42,076 nucleotides of DNA. It comes from Devosia equisanguinis (GTDB lineage: Bacteria > Pseudomonadota > Alphaproteobacteria > Rhizobiales > Hyphomicrobiaceae). This document shows positions 1 to 7,949 of the stretch, piece by piece. The translations under genes and the position numbers were made by a program. The notes beneath the pieces were generated by a model. The model saw nothing but the letters and a program-made list of their open reading frames with translations, did no database searches and had not been told where the DNA came from. The first letter of the stretch is position 1, and each line of letters starts with the position of its first letter. Location: the NCBI GenBank assembly GCA_945862355.1, contig CAMAYR010000008.1:1-42076 (forward strand), given 5' to 3'.

Positions 1-80
1 CCCCCGCCCTCGGCCGAACGCGGCACAGGGCTTCCAGTTGCCGGACTTTTACTCCGGCGCAACCGACCGACTCGGTTGCC

Positions 81-260
81 TCACTGAGGGATTTTGTCTC
101 CGGCGCTTACACAGGGGCTGTCCGATCTCGTGCACGCAGAGATGACAGACCGCTTGAGCGCATGTAGGCCGTCCCACATGGCAGCCTTGTCCTCTGGTGG
201 AGCCGTTGCTGTGGCATAGACGACCAGAACGACCAGCGTGATCTTGATGAGACGGAACAC
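81..260 (-). CDS. putative small membrane protein (59 aa), unknown function
   Basis: This reading frame is not in the ORF track. It begins with GTG and reads MFRLIKITLVVLVVYATATA, which looks like one N-terminal transmembrane segment or uncleaved signal anchor. A short soluble tail with two Cys residues follows (CTRSDSPC). The composition is protein-like, unlike the overlapping 82-aa track ORF in another frame, which reads as a Cys/Arg-rich shadow. No strong Shine-Dalgarno precedes the GTG, and no family is recognised. The idea that it is a real small inner-membrane protein is inference from the hydrophobic pattern only. Confidence 0.35.
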   Translation of the reverse strand: MFRLIKITLVVLVVYATATAPPEDKAAMWDGLHALKRSVISACTRSDSPCVSAGDKIPQ

Positions 261-299
261 GACACGGATACCCGTTGGTAGAACGAAACAGGATCATGT

Positions 300-821
300 G
301 GGTGATGAGTTACTGAACCGTTAAGCTGCGGTGCAAGGAGTTGGCGGCTGCAGGAAGATCTAGTGAGATGTGGTCGCTGGCTGTAGCATCTTGATAATCT
401 TTATTATTTTCAATTGCTTGGAATGGTCGACAGGTAATCGCCGCCAAAACCGACAACTGCTCGATAGGCGGTGTCTTTGGTAAGGCAGTAGAGACGTCTG
501 GGCGACCAAGTCTGTGTAAACCTATTGTTGCATGAGCCTTCAACGCAGAATTGTTCAACAATGCGAGAGAGAGATAAGTGCTCCAAATAGGAATAAGATG
601 GTGAATTATGCCTCGAGGGCAGGCCACTTGAGTGTGAGGCGGCGAAGGAGCAAACGCTCCTCAGTGACGTGAGCAAAAGCGCAGCTGGATAGGTTTGAGG
701 AAGTCCAGGCTGAACCCAATTGGTCCAACGGAATCCATGATAAAATGTGGTACCGTATGTGGGTCTTAACCAGAGGGTGAGGATAAAAATCTATATTATT
801 CAATTACTTACGGCCAAAATC
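300..821. other. AT-richer stretch without a supported gene, at the 3' side of tRNA-Ser
   Basis: Base composition here is visibly lower in G+C than in the rest of the window, with runs such as aatctttattattttcaa and aaaaatctatattatt. The track ORFs on the minus strand (310-627, 410-676, 606-803) overlap each other in different frames. They have no convincing ribosome binding site and match nothing I recognise. The stretch abuts the 3' end of tRNA-Ser, a common integration site, so it could be a remnant of acquired DNA. I see no integrase, transposase or duplicated tRNA 3' end. Confidence 0.5.
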
Positions 822-911
822 TGGCGGATGGGGAGGGATTCGAACCCCCGGTGAGCTTGCACCCACGCCGGTTTTCAAGACCGGTGCCTTAAACCACTCG
901 GCCACCCATCC
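822..911 (-). tRNA. tRNA-Ser (anticodon UGA)
   Basis: On the minus strand the sequence runs from GGATGGGTGGCCGAGTGG through the anticodon loop CTTGAAA (anticodon TGA) to GGTTCGAATCCCTCC and an encoded CCA end. The acceptor arms GGATGGG and CCCATCC pair perfectly. The long variable arm (GCGTGGGTGCAAGCTCACC) is typical of class II serine tRNAs. Total length is 90 nt including CCA. It decodes UCN serine codons, mainly UCA. Confidence 0.97.
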
Positions 912-1067
912 TTGCAGTGGCAGCATGCACCAGCGGCTTCTACCGGCTGATCGCCGCCGGGACAAGCTCGGCTCTTCGAAAGGAGCTCTGGCCATGCTGC
1001 GGCCTCGCCACGTCGCTGCAACACTCAGCCCAGAGCCAACGCACCACGCCACGGCACGCCATGCGGC

Positions 1068-2174
1068 TCAGCCGCCTTTACCCTTGGCCTCCCCCTTGGC
1101 CTTGCCCTTCGGCTTGTCGAGCCCGACGGTCTTCTTGACCACCTCTACGACTTCACGCGGCGTCTCGAGAATTTCCTTCACGATGCCCTCGAGCTCCGCC
1201 CCCGACTGAGGATCGAGCTCGAGCTTCATCTTCTTGGCCTGCGCGATGATCTCCGGATCTTTCATGCCCTTGTCGAAGGCGGACCGCAAAGCAGCCGCGC
1301 GATCCGCTGGAATGCCCGGCCCCGCTGCCAGTGATCGCCCCAGCGCCGCGCCTGCCCCGACCAGTTTGATCGCCTGCTTGTGCTCACGGCTGGTCACGAG
1401 CTCGGTCGCCAGCGGCACGTTCTCGAAGCCCGCGACGCTCTTGGCGCCGATCTGGATGAGATGCACGATCTTGTTGTCGCGCACCCAGTCAGGCTCGGTA
1501 ACTGCCCAGCTCACGATCGTCCCGCCCCTGCCGTGAACCTCCCCACGCTCCATTGCGATGTTCTGATCGGGAATGCTCTTGAAGCCGAGGATCACCTTGA
1601 ACTTCGTGCCGATCAGCGCATTCAGCAGCACCGGCAGCTGATACTGGTAGGAGCCGGAGCCGCTCGCACTCAGCACCACCTCCTTTTTCTTTGCCTCCTC
1701 GATCGTCAGCGCCGGCGACGTCGCACGCCACACCGTCAGCGAGGAGTTGAGCGGCGTGAACACCCCGATCATCAAAAACTTGGCGAGATCATACCGTCCT
1801 GCAAGCTCGAGCAATTGGCTCTGCGGCGCACTCGAGTGCAGGCTCAGGAGCACGGTCCCGTCGCGCGGCGCCGTCGTGGCGACGTAAGTAGTTGCAATCG
1901 CGCCGCCAGCCCCGGTCATAAGCTGCGTGATGACCTTCGGATTGCCGGGCAGGTGCTTTTCCATGATCATGGCGCCGAGCCGGCCGTAGAAATCGTAGGT
2001 GCCGCCTGGACCGATCGGCACCACGACCGACAGCGTCTTGCCCTTGTAGAAGTCGGCCACTGCATCAGCATTGGCGATCGACGATAGTGCGCCGAGCGCT
2101 ACGGCCCCGGCAGTGGCAGTGGCAGTGGCAGTGGCAGTAGCAGTAGCAGTGGCTAGCCCGAGTGCTGACCTCAT
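1068..2174 (-). CDS. tripartite tricarboxylate transporter-type solute-binding protein (Bug/TctC family)
   Basis: A periplasmic receptor that would bind a small carboxylate or aromatic acid. The mature N-terminus FYKGKTLSVVVPIGPGGTYD is the Bug/TctC fold signature, followed by GAGGAIATTYVATTAPRDGT. The length of 368 aa is slightly above the usual ~320. A strong GGAGGAG precedes the ATG. The signal peptide is odd: its hydrophobic core is an Ala-Thr dipeptide run encoded by a hexamer microsatellite. The C-terminus ends in a Lys/Gly-rich tail (KGKAKGEAKGKGG), unusual for this family. No TctA/TctB membrane genes are nearby, so it is an orphan receptor. It is the last gene of the minus-strand hydrolase-ligase-MaoC unit, which suggests its ligand is that pathway's substrate (inference). 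Confidence 0.92.
   Translation of the reverse strand: MRSALGLATATATATATATATAGAVALGALSSIANADAVADFYKGKTLSVVVPIGPGGTYDFYGRLGAMIMEKHLPGNPKVITQLMTGAGGAIATTYVATTAPRDGTVLLSLHSSAPQSQLLELAGRYDLAKFLMIGVFTPLNSSLTVWRATSPALTIEEAKKKEVVLSASGSGSYQYQLPVLLNALIGTKFKVILGFKSIPDQNIAMERGEVHGRGGTIVSWAVTEPDWVRDNKIVHLIQIGAKSVAGFENVPLATELVTSREHKQAIKLVGAGAALGRSLAAGPGIPADRAAALRSAFDKGMKDPEIIAQAKKMKLELDPQSGAELEGIVKEILETPREVVEVVKKTVGLDKPKGKAKGEAKGKGG
2111..2152. repeat. hexanucleotide tandem repeat (7 units) in a signal peptide
   Basis: Seven units of cagtgg/cagtag in a row. On the minus strand they encode alternating Ala-Thr in the hydrophobic core of the TctC-like signal peptide. Because the unit is six bases, gain or loss of copies keeps the frame and only changes signal-peptide length. 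Confidence 0.93.
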
Positions 2175-2344
2175 ATGCGTCTCCTCCGGTCAGCGGGTCT
2201 GCGCCCGTTTCCGATCCGCATTGCGTATCCCGATGACACAGTCACGGCAGACCGCACAGGATGCAAGCCTTTGTCGCATCCACACGAACAGGCCCGGCTC
2301 ACAGCCGGCCTCACGCGTAGCACCCTGCCCCCGCGCGGGGCCGG

Positions 2345-2833
2345 CTACTCGCCACCACGACGCCGTCGCATCAGAAGGTTCATCGCCCTGAAGCTCGCCA
2401 CGACGTCGCCGTCCTGGTTGAGCGCCTCCACGAAGCTGCGCAGCAGACCGCGATCAGGCTTGGTTCGCGACGGCACCGCCTCCAGGATCGACACCCTGAT
2501 CCGTAGTCGATCGCCGGGACGCACAGGCTTCGACCAGCGCAGCTCGTCGACGCCGGGTGAAGCGAGGCTTGCGACGTCCGACAGATAGTTGTCGACGTAA
2601 AGCCGCATCATCATCGACACGGTATGCCAGCCACTCGCGATCAATCCCTTGAACGGACCGTCAGCGGCGGCGATCGGGTCGATATGCATCGTTTGCGGAT
2701 CGAAGCGCTGTGCGAACGCCAGAACCTCGTCCTGATCCACCAGGATCGTGCCGTATTCGAGCACGGAACCGACCGGATAATCCTCGAAGAAGCGATCCTC
2801 GATCGGTGTCGGCAGTCGATCACCACCCGCCAT
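2345..2833 (-). CDS. MaoC family dehydratase (hot-dog fold)
   Basis: Probably an (R)-specific enoyl-CoA hydratase/dehydratase-like enzyme acting on acyl-CoA thioesters. The core motif FDPQTMHIDP carries the Asp and His expected for MaoC catalysis. It is followed by the hot-dog helix region GLIASGWHT and the Arg-rich strand KPVRPGDRLRIRV. I place the start at the internal ATG (MAGGDRLP) because GGGGAGAGGG lies just upstream; the track ORF extends 14 residues further without support. The length of 162 aa is normal. It sits 58 bp after the AMP-forming ligase and is co-directional with it, consistent with acting on that ligase's CoA product. Confidence 0.92.
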   Translation of the reverse strand: MAGGDRLPTPIEDRFFEDYPVGSVLEYGTILVDQDEVLAFAQRFDPQTMHIDPIAAADGPFKGLIASGWHTVSMMMRLYVDNYLSDVASLASPGVDELRWSKPVRPGDRLRIRVSILEAVPSRTKPDRGLLRSFVEALNQDGDVVASFRAMNLLMRRRRGGE

Positions 2834-2890
2834 CGCCCTCTCCCCTGAACAAGGACGCGGCGACGCGCCAACCACCCGCCGCCCGATCCA

Positions 2891-4483
2891 TCACGCTGTC
2901 GTCTCGTGCACCTCGGCCCTCAGCTTGAACCGCTGGATCTTGCCTGTCGCCGTCTTCGGCAACTCGTCCCGGAATTCGATCCAGCGCGGATACTTCCACA
3001 TGCCCGCCTGCGCCTTCACGTGCTCCTTCAGCGTCTCGAGCAGCTTCTGGTCGCCACTTTGCCCCTGTTTCAGCACGATGTACGCTTTCGGCTTCAACAG
3101 ACCATCGGTGTCCTCGACCCCGATCACAGCCGCTTCCAGCACCGCCGGATGCGTGATGAGCGCGGACTCCACCTCGAACGGCGACACCCAGATGCCGGAG
3201 ACCTTGAACATGTCGTCGGTGCGCCCGCAGCACCAGTAGTAGCCGTCCTCGTCGACACGGTACTTGTCCCCCGTGAACGTCCACTCGCCAGCGAACGTGC
3301 GGCGCGAGCGGCCCCGCTGGTTCCAGTAGCCTTCCGACGCGGTCGGCCCCTTGATGACGAGCTCGCCGATCTCGCCGATGGGAACGGGCTCGCCCTTCTC
3401 GCCGACGAGCTTGGCATCGTAGTTGGGTATCGGCGTCCCCGACGAGCCGTAACGCACCTTACCCTCGCGGTTGGAGATGAAGATATGCAGCATCTCCGTC
3501 GAGCCGATGCCGTCAAGAATCTCCACTCCGACCCTTTCCTGCCAGCGCCGGCCCACATCCTCCGGCAAAGCCTCTCCCGCCGATAGGCAGAGCCGCAGGC
3601 GGTTCGAGCCCGCGCCCGTGCTCAGCCCTTCGAACGCCAGCAGCGAAGCGTATAGCGTCGGCACACAATAAAAGATCGTCGGGTTGTGCATTCTCATCGT
3701 CGCTAGCACGCTGTCCGGCGTGGGACGATCCGGATAGAGAATTGTCGTCGCCCCGACGGCCATCGGAAAGTTCATGCCGTTGCCGAGACCGTAGGCGAAG
3801 AATAGTTTGGCGACGGAGAAGTTCACATCTTCCGTGCGCATGCCGACGATGCCGAGCCCGTAGCTGCGCGCGCTCCAGTAGGGACTGGAATGCACGTGCC
3901 GCGTACCCTTGGGATTCCCCGTCGAGCCCGACGAATAGAGCCAGAACGCCGTCTCGTCGGCATGGGTAGCAGCAGTCTCTGCTTCATCCGATGAGCCAGC
4001 GAGCAGATCGTCGAGCCCGATGTCGCTGGGCCCCGGCGCGCCGTCTGCAACTATGACATGCAGATGGCGCCGCCGCGCGATGTCGTCGAGCACGGGCCGG
4101 GCGCGCTCCAGCAGATCTGCCGATATGACGACCGCATCCGAACGGCTGTCCTCGATCATGAACTGCCATTGCTCGAGGGTCAGCAGCGTATTGATCGGCA
4201 CGGCGACGACACCGGCCTTGATCGCACCCCAGAACACGACGGGAAACTCCACCGTGTCGAGCATGATCATCATGACGCGCCGCTCGCGGCCGATGCCGAG
4301 CCGCGGCAGAGCATTGGCGAAGCGATTGCAGCGCGCCTGGAGCTGACGGTAGGTCAGCGAGCGCCGAGGATCGACGAATGCGAGCCTGTCGCCGCGCCCT
4401 TCGCGCACGTTGCGGTCGACGAAATCCGCCGCAGCGTTGTAGCTGCCGGACGGCTCGGGCCAATCGATAGCCCCACCTGTCAT
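2891..4483 (-). CDS. benzoate-CoA ligase family protein (AMP-forming)
   Basis: Activates a carboxylic acid, probably aromatic, to its CoA thioester with ATP, giving AMP and PPi. Adenylate-forming motifs are in order: the P-loop LYSSGSTGNPKGTRHVH near residue 180, GSTEMLH (A5), TGDKYRVDEDGYYWCCGR (A7), the hinge DDMFKVSGIWVSPFEVE (A8), and PKTATGKIQRFKLR with the catalytic Lys (A10). The overall pattern is that of the benzoate/4-hydroxybenzoate-CoA ligase family; the exact substrate cannot be read off. The start is taken at MTGGAIDW, where CGGGAGAG sits at proper distance. The length is 530 aa. It lies between the hydrolase and MaoC genes in one minus-strand unit. Confidence 0.93.
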   Translation of the reverse strand: MTGGAIDWPEPSGSYNAAADFVDRNVREGRGDRLAFVDPRRSLTYRQLQARCNRFANALPRLGIGRERRVMMIMLDTVEFPVVFWGAIKAGVVAVPINTLLTLEQWQFMIEDSRSDAVVISADLLERARPVLDDIARRRHLHVIVADGAPGPSDIGLDDLLAGSSDEAETAATHADETAFWLYSSGSTGNPKGTRHVHSSPYWSARSYGLGIVGMRTEDVNFSVAKLFFAYGLGNGMNFPMAVGATTILYPDRPTPDSVLATMRMHNPTIFYCVPTLYASLLAFEGLSTGAGSNRLRLCLSAGEALPEDVGRRWQERVGVEILDGIGSTEMLHIFISNREGKVRYGSSGTPIPNYDAKLVGEKGEPVPIGEIGELVIKGPTASEGYWNQRGRSRRTFAGEWTFTGDKYRVDEDGYYWCCGRTDDMFKVSGIWVSPFEVESALITHPAVLEAAVIGVEDTDGLLKPKAYIVLKQGQSGDQKLLETLKEHVKAQAGMWKYPRWIEFRDELPKTATGKIQRFKLRAEVHETTA

Positions 4484-4598
4484 GCGTTCTCTCCCGGTCG
4501 CATTTTGCCGAGGGCGATTGATCTCGCCCCTTGGGTCGTCGCTTGCACGTCGGCTCGGTCTTGCCATCCCTTGCCGAACCGATCAATCCGCCAATCGA

Positions 4599-5402
4599 CT
4601 ACGCGGGTGGACCGAGCACCCCCCGCACGAAGCCGGCGATGGCCTCGCGCATCACGTCGGGCGCCTCGCGGTGCAGCGAATGGCCGAGCCCTGGAAACAG
4701 TGTCGTCTCGAGCGGACACGTGCACAGCCGGCGCGCGGTCGCGAGTTGCTCTGGTGTGCCGTAGGCATCCCGCTCGCCTTGCAGTATCTGCATCGGTACA
4801 CGGATCTTGGGCAACAGCTCGGTGATGCTCCACGTCCGTTTGAACTCGGGGTCCGCGAACGCGATGTTCCAGGTGTAGAAGGCGCAGTCGACATTCGTGT
4901 GCCAGCGTGCGAGCCGCCGTTTCAGATCGCCTTGCTCGTAGGCGATCTTGGCCGCCCGTGCGCCCGCCGCCGTCTCCTCCTCCACGAAGAAGTGCGGCGC
5001 CGTCAGCGAGATGCCACGCACGCGGGCGTCGTCGACCGAGGCCGCGTAGATCGCCGCGATCGTGGAGCCATCCGAGGCCCCGACCAGCACACCGCTGCGG
5101 AAGCCGATACCGCCTAGCACGCGCGGCAGCACCTTCAGCGCCTCGTCGTGCATGAACGACCAGGGCGGCGGTAATGTCACCGGAGAGGACCCGCCGTAGC
5201 CGGCCCGCGAGTAGGCGACGACCCCACAGCCGGTGTCGGCAGCAAGTCCCTTCAGCAGCCCCTCGCCCCACATGTCCGCACAATCGAGCCCCTCGTGCAG
5301 CATGACGAGGGTGGGCGCCTCGCTCGGCAGGGGACCGGCCGCACGCGTCTCGAGCCGCATATCGCCGAGCTCCAGCCAACCCTTTCGGATCTCTCCTGCC
5401 AT
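4599..5402 (-). CDS. alpha/beta hydrolase
   Basis: An alpha/beta-hydrolase fold enzyme of about 267 aa. Visible elements are the oxyanion strand VMLHEG, the nucleophile elbow GASDGS, the acid residue region LQGERDAYG and the catalytic His in GLGHSLH. The likely reaction is ester, thioester or carbon-carbon bond hydrolysis; the substrate is unknown. The start is placed at MAGEIRKG because GGTGA lies six bases upstream; an ATG 24 bases earlier (MNSNGDES) is possible but has no visible ribosome site. It is the first gene of the minus-strand catabolic unit and faces the divergent PadR gene, so PadR is its probable regulator. Confidence 0.9.
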   Translation of the reverse strand: MAGEIRKGWLELGDMRLETRAAGPLPSEAPTLVMLHEGLDCADMWGEGLLKGLAADTGCGVVAYSRAGYGGSSPVTLPPPWSFMHDEALKVLPRVLGGIGFRSGVLVGASDGSTIAAIYAASVDDARVRGISLTAPHFFVEEETAAGARAAKIAYEQGDLKRRLARWHTNVDCAFYTWNIAFADPEFKRTWSITELLPKIRVPMQILQGERDAYGTPEQLATARRLCTCPLETTLFPGLGHSLHREAPDVMREAIAGFVRGVLGPPA

Positions 5403-5502
5403 CGATTCATCACCGTTCGAATTCATGATTGATCGCGTCCGATTTGCGTTTCGCCCAGCGGCTCATGCATGATGGTCTCGCCTGCCCGCACCCGCGCGCC
5501 AT

Positions 5503-5556
5503 CCCCATACCGGAACCCTGCCCCATACCGGAACCCTGCCCCATACCGGAACCCTG
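5503..5556. repeat. three perfect 18-bp tandem repeats directly before the padR start
   Basis: The unit ccccataccggaaccctg occurs three times without mismatch and ends one base before the ATG of the PadR gene. It therefore fills the leader and ribosome-binding region. Being a multiple of three, it reads IPEPCP in frame with the regulator. It lies in the 155-bp gap between the divergent hydrolase and padR starts. Confidence 0.95.
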
Positions 5557-5557
5557 C

Positions 5558-6100
5558 ATGTCGCTCCGCCTCGCCCTCCTCGGTCTGCTCGCCGTCGAGC
5601 CGGCATCGGGCTACGACCTCAAGCGCGCCATAAACCGCTCGACGTTCTTCATATGGAACGCCACCGGTCCGCAGATCTACACCACGCTGCACAAGCTGCG
5701 CGAGGAGGGTTTCATCACCAGCGAGGCCTTGCCCCAGCACGGCAAGCCCGACAAGCAGATCCATACGATCACCGAGGAAGGGCGCAACGCACTCGCGCAG
5801 TTCGTGAGCCAGCCGATCCGCGCCGCCGTCACACGCGACGAGGTGCTGCTGCGGATCTTCTTCGGCAGCTTCGCCGATCAGCACGCCATCCGCCACGAGC
5901 TCAACGCCTACCTGGAGCGCATCCGGGAGGAGCGCGCGGCGATGGAGGCGACCGAGGCGCGCATCCTCGCCCACCCCGGCCGCAAGCACGAGGCGCGACG
6001 CTTCCAGCTTCTCTCCTTGCGCATCAAGGTCGCCCAGCACAAGGCGACGGAGGAGCAACTGCTGCAATTCCTGGCCCGGGAATCCGTGACCAGCGATTGA
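5558..6100 (+). CDS. PadR family transcriptional regulator
   Basis: A winged-helix regulator of the PadR family, whose founding member responds to phenolic acids. The N-terminal winged helix covers MSLRLALLGLLAVEPASGYD to roughly residue 80 (YTTLHKLREEGFI, then the wing with KPDKQIHTITEEG). A C-terminal coiled-coil dimerisation region with ERIREERAAMEATEARIL follows, as in the longer PadR proteins. I start it at MSLRL, where the domain begins; the track ORF's 43-residue extension is mostly the translated 18-bp repeat. No good Shine-Dalgarno is visible. It is divergent from the hydrolase-ligase-MaoC-receptor unit and so is likely its aromatic-acid-responsive repressor (inference). Confidence 0.92.
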   Translation: MSLRLALLGLLAVEPASGYDLKRAINRSTFFIWNATGPQIYTTLHKLREEGFITSEALPQHGKPDKQIHTITEEGRNALAQFVSQPIRAAVTRDEVLLRIFFGSFADQHAIRHELNAYLERIREERAAMEATEARILAHPGRKHEARRFQLLSLRIKVAQHKATEEQLLQFLARESVTSD

Positions 6101-6193
6101 TCCTGCCGTGCCGGAGAAAACGCGGACGCCGGCGCAATGCGGGCCCAGGCCAGGCAAAAGCTCAGGCCACAGGCTAGGCCAGGCCAGCCTCGT

Positions 6194-6805
6194 TCAGCCG
6201 GCGCCCTTCTTCACGGTGCCGAGCGGCGCGGAATAGCTGCCCTTGAAGCGCGGGCGGTCGGTCTGGACCGCAGTGAGCGGCGCCACGCGGCGTTGCGTGG
6301 CGAGGCTGCGCACAGCGAGCTCCTGATACTGCCGGGTACCCTTGCGCTTCCACTCCATCTCGGTCTCGGTAAGCTCGCGCACCACGCGGGCCGGTGTGCC
6401 GAGCGCCAGGCTCCGCGGCGGAATGACTGTGCCTTCGCGCACGAACGCTGTCGCACCGATGATCGAGGATGCCCCGATCCTGGCGCGATCCATGATCACC
6501 GCATTCATGCCCACCAGCACGTTCTCGCCGATGTGCGCGCCATGCACGATGGAGCCGTGGCCGATGTGACCGTCCTTCTCGATCACGGTATCGATCTCGG
6601 GAAAGCCGTGCATCACGCAGGTATCCTGCACGTTGACGCCCTCGCCGAGCAGGATGCGACCGAAATCGCCGCGCAGACACGCCGCCGGCCCCACATAGCA
6701 GCCCGGCCCGACGATCACGTCCCCGATCAGCACCGCCGTCGGATGCACATAGGCCGTTGGATCGATCACGGGGATCAGATCCTCGATCGCGAAGCAGTTG
6801 CTCAT
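6194..6805 (-). CDS. gamma-carbonic-anhydrase-fold protein, PaaY-like
   Basis: A left-handed beta-helix hexapeptide-repeat protein. The repeat coils run from TAYVHPTAVLIGDVIVG to VIPPRSLALGTPARVVREL. The three metal-binding His of the gamma-CA fold are visible in VMHGFPE, GHIGHGS and IVHGAHIG. The long C-terminal helix and tail (EWKRKGTRQYQELAVRSL) match PaaY of phenylacetate catabolism, which hydrolyses inhibitory CoA by-products. The ATG at MSNCF is used; a GTG three codons earlier is possible. It is 203 aa and lies 33 bp after the SDR gene, co-directional. A housekeeping gamma-CA role is the alternative. Confidence 0.92.
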   Translation of the reverse strand: MSNCFAIEDLIPVIDPTAYVHPTAVLIGDVIVGPGCYVGPAACLRGDFGRILLGEGVNVQDTCVMHGFPEIDTVIEKDGHIGHGSIVHGAHIGENVLVGMNAVIMDRARIGASSIIGATAFVREGTVIPPRSLALGTPARVVRELTETEMEWKRKGTRQYQELAVRSLATQRRVAPLTAVQTDRPRFKGSYSAPLGTVKKGAG

Positions 6806-6838
6806 ATCGCCCACCAGCTTTCCTCTTCCCGCACGATC

Positions 6839-7594
6839 TCAGCCGACCATCGAGTAGCCGCCGCTGATGCTGAGCGTCTGCCCCGTGATCCAACCACTGA
6901 CGGGCGAGGCTAGCAGCACGACGGCCGGCGCGACATCCTCGGCCTGGCCGAGCCGGCGCGTGGGATAGAACTTCACGAGCTTCTCGCGGTTGGCGTCGAG
7001 CCACGTCGGATCGTGTCCCGTCTCGACGAGCCCGAGTGCGATCGTATTCGCCGTGACACCAGCGCGGCCCGCCTCACGCGCGATCGACTTCATCAGCGCG
7101 ATCACGCCTGCGCGCGCAGCACCGACGATAGACAGGCCTGATTCACCCACGCGCGAGCTGTCGCCCACGATGGCCACGATGCGGCCGACGCCGCTCTTTT
7201 CCAGATGCGGCATGGCCGCATGGCAAAGGTGTATCGCCCCGAGCAGATTGACGTCGATCTGCGATTTCCACTCCTCCGGCGTCGTCTGCTTGAACGGCTT
7301 GCGAACCGCGAGCCCGGCATTGTTCACGACCGCGTCGAGACCGCCGAGCTGGGCCACCACGCCCTCCACCATCCCGGCAACCGAGGCATGATCGGCAAGG
7401 TTCGCCTGGAACGCCGCCGCCTTGCCGCCGTTCTGCGTGATCTCCGCGACGACGCTCGCCGCCTCGTCCGACGAGCGCCCGTAGTGCACCGCCACGGCCG
7501 CACCCTCCGCCGCCAGTGCCAGCGAGATCTGCCGGCCGACATCGCGCGTTCCGCCGGTGACCAGGGCGACCCGTCCTTTGAGCTGCATGTCCAT
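6839..7594 (-). CDS. SDR family protein with eroded active site
   Basis: A short-chain dehydrogenase/reductase-fold protein of 251 aa, started at MDMQLKGR after AAGGAGAAC. The Rossmann segment is VALVTGGTRDVGR, where the second Gly of the usual TGxxxGxG motif is Asp. VNNAGLAV is intact. The normal YxxxK catalytic pair is replaced: the aligned segment SIVGAARAG has Val in place of Tyr and Arg in place of Lys. The C-terminal SDR tail (GWITGQTLSISGGYSMVG) is normal. So the fold is clear, but oxidoreductase activity is doubtful. It may act as a binding or regulatory subunit, or belong to an atypical SDR group. It is the first gene of a unit with the PaaY-like gene. Confidence 0.92.
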   Translation of the reverse strand: MDMQLKGRVALVTGGTRDVGRQISLALAAEGAAVAVHYGRSSDEAASVVAEITQNGGKAAAFQANLADHASVAGMVEGVVAQLGGLDAVVNNAGLAVRKPFKQTTPEEWKSQIDVNLLGAIHLCHAAMPHLEKSGVGRIVAIVGDSSRVGESGLSIVGAARAGVIALMKSIAREAGRAGVTANTIALGLVETGHDPTWLDANREKLVKFYPTRRLGQAEDVAPAVVLLASPVSGWITGQTLSISGGYSMVG

Positions 7595-7949
7595 GCTGTT
7601 CTCCTTTGCACTCCCTCGTGTAGCGCCTCCGACGTATGGCACCCGCTTGCGGCAGGTCTCGCAACCAAACGTCAGGTGCAAAAGCTACACTAGAAACATA
7701 GACTTGCTAGTGTTCCTCATGGTTCTGACATTTGCTCCGAGCCTCGCCGCAACGAGTAGCAAATGTCAGAACCGGAACACTAGCGGCGAGAGAAGCCCGC
7801 TTCCATTCATGCCGATCTACAGGTTATCTCCGGATCGACAAAGGGCCGCGCTTTCGATTGACTCCCGTCTGCACGACCGATAGCTATAGTCAAGAACTTA
7901 CATAGTAAAGCTCTGACTTATACTTCGGAGAGGGGAGCGGTCGCGCGTG
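7595..7949. other. divergent intergenic region between the SDR and molybdenum hydroxylase units
   Basis: This 355-bp gap holds the control regions for two divergent units. It contains the long inverted repeat listed separately. Towards the plus-strand genes, the sequence from 7858 reads ttgact, then 17 bases, then tagcta, a weak possible sigma-70 pair. A strong purine run ggagaggggag lies at 7927-7937 before the GTG/ATG of the FAD subunit. The track ORF at 7557-7883 crosses the inverted repeat and looks spurious. Confidence 0.5.
7706..7784. repeat. long inverted repeat, 26-bp arms, in a divergent promoter region
   Basis: The left arm ctagtgttcc-tcat-ggttctgacatttgct (7707-7736) is the reverse complement of agcaaatgtcagaaccggaacactag (7758-7783) apart from a 4-base insertion. 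The loop is 21 bases, and one more G-C pair closes the outside. A further copy of the arm end, acactag, lies at 7687-7693. The outer CTAGTG ends make a palindromic mobile repeat possible; a regulatory hairpin is the alternative. No adjacent T-run supports a terminator. Confidence 0.93.

Noticed and set aside
2111-2152. Possible CRISPR or phase-variation array
   Set aside because: A simple hexamer with no spacers; unit length preserves frame, so it cannot switch the gene off by frameshift.
7706-7784. Rho-independent terminator
   Set aside because: No T-run on either strand, and it lies upstream of both divergent genes.
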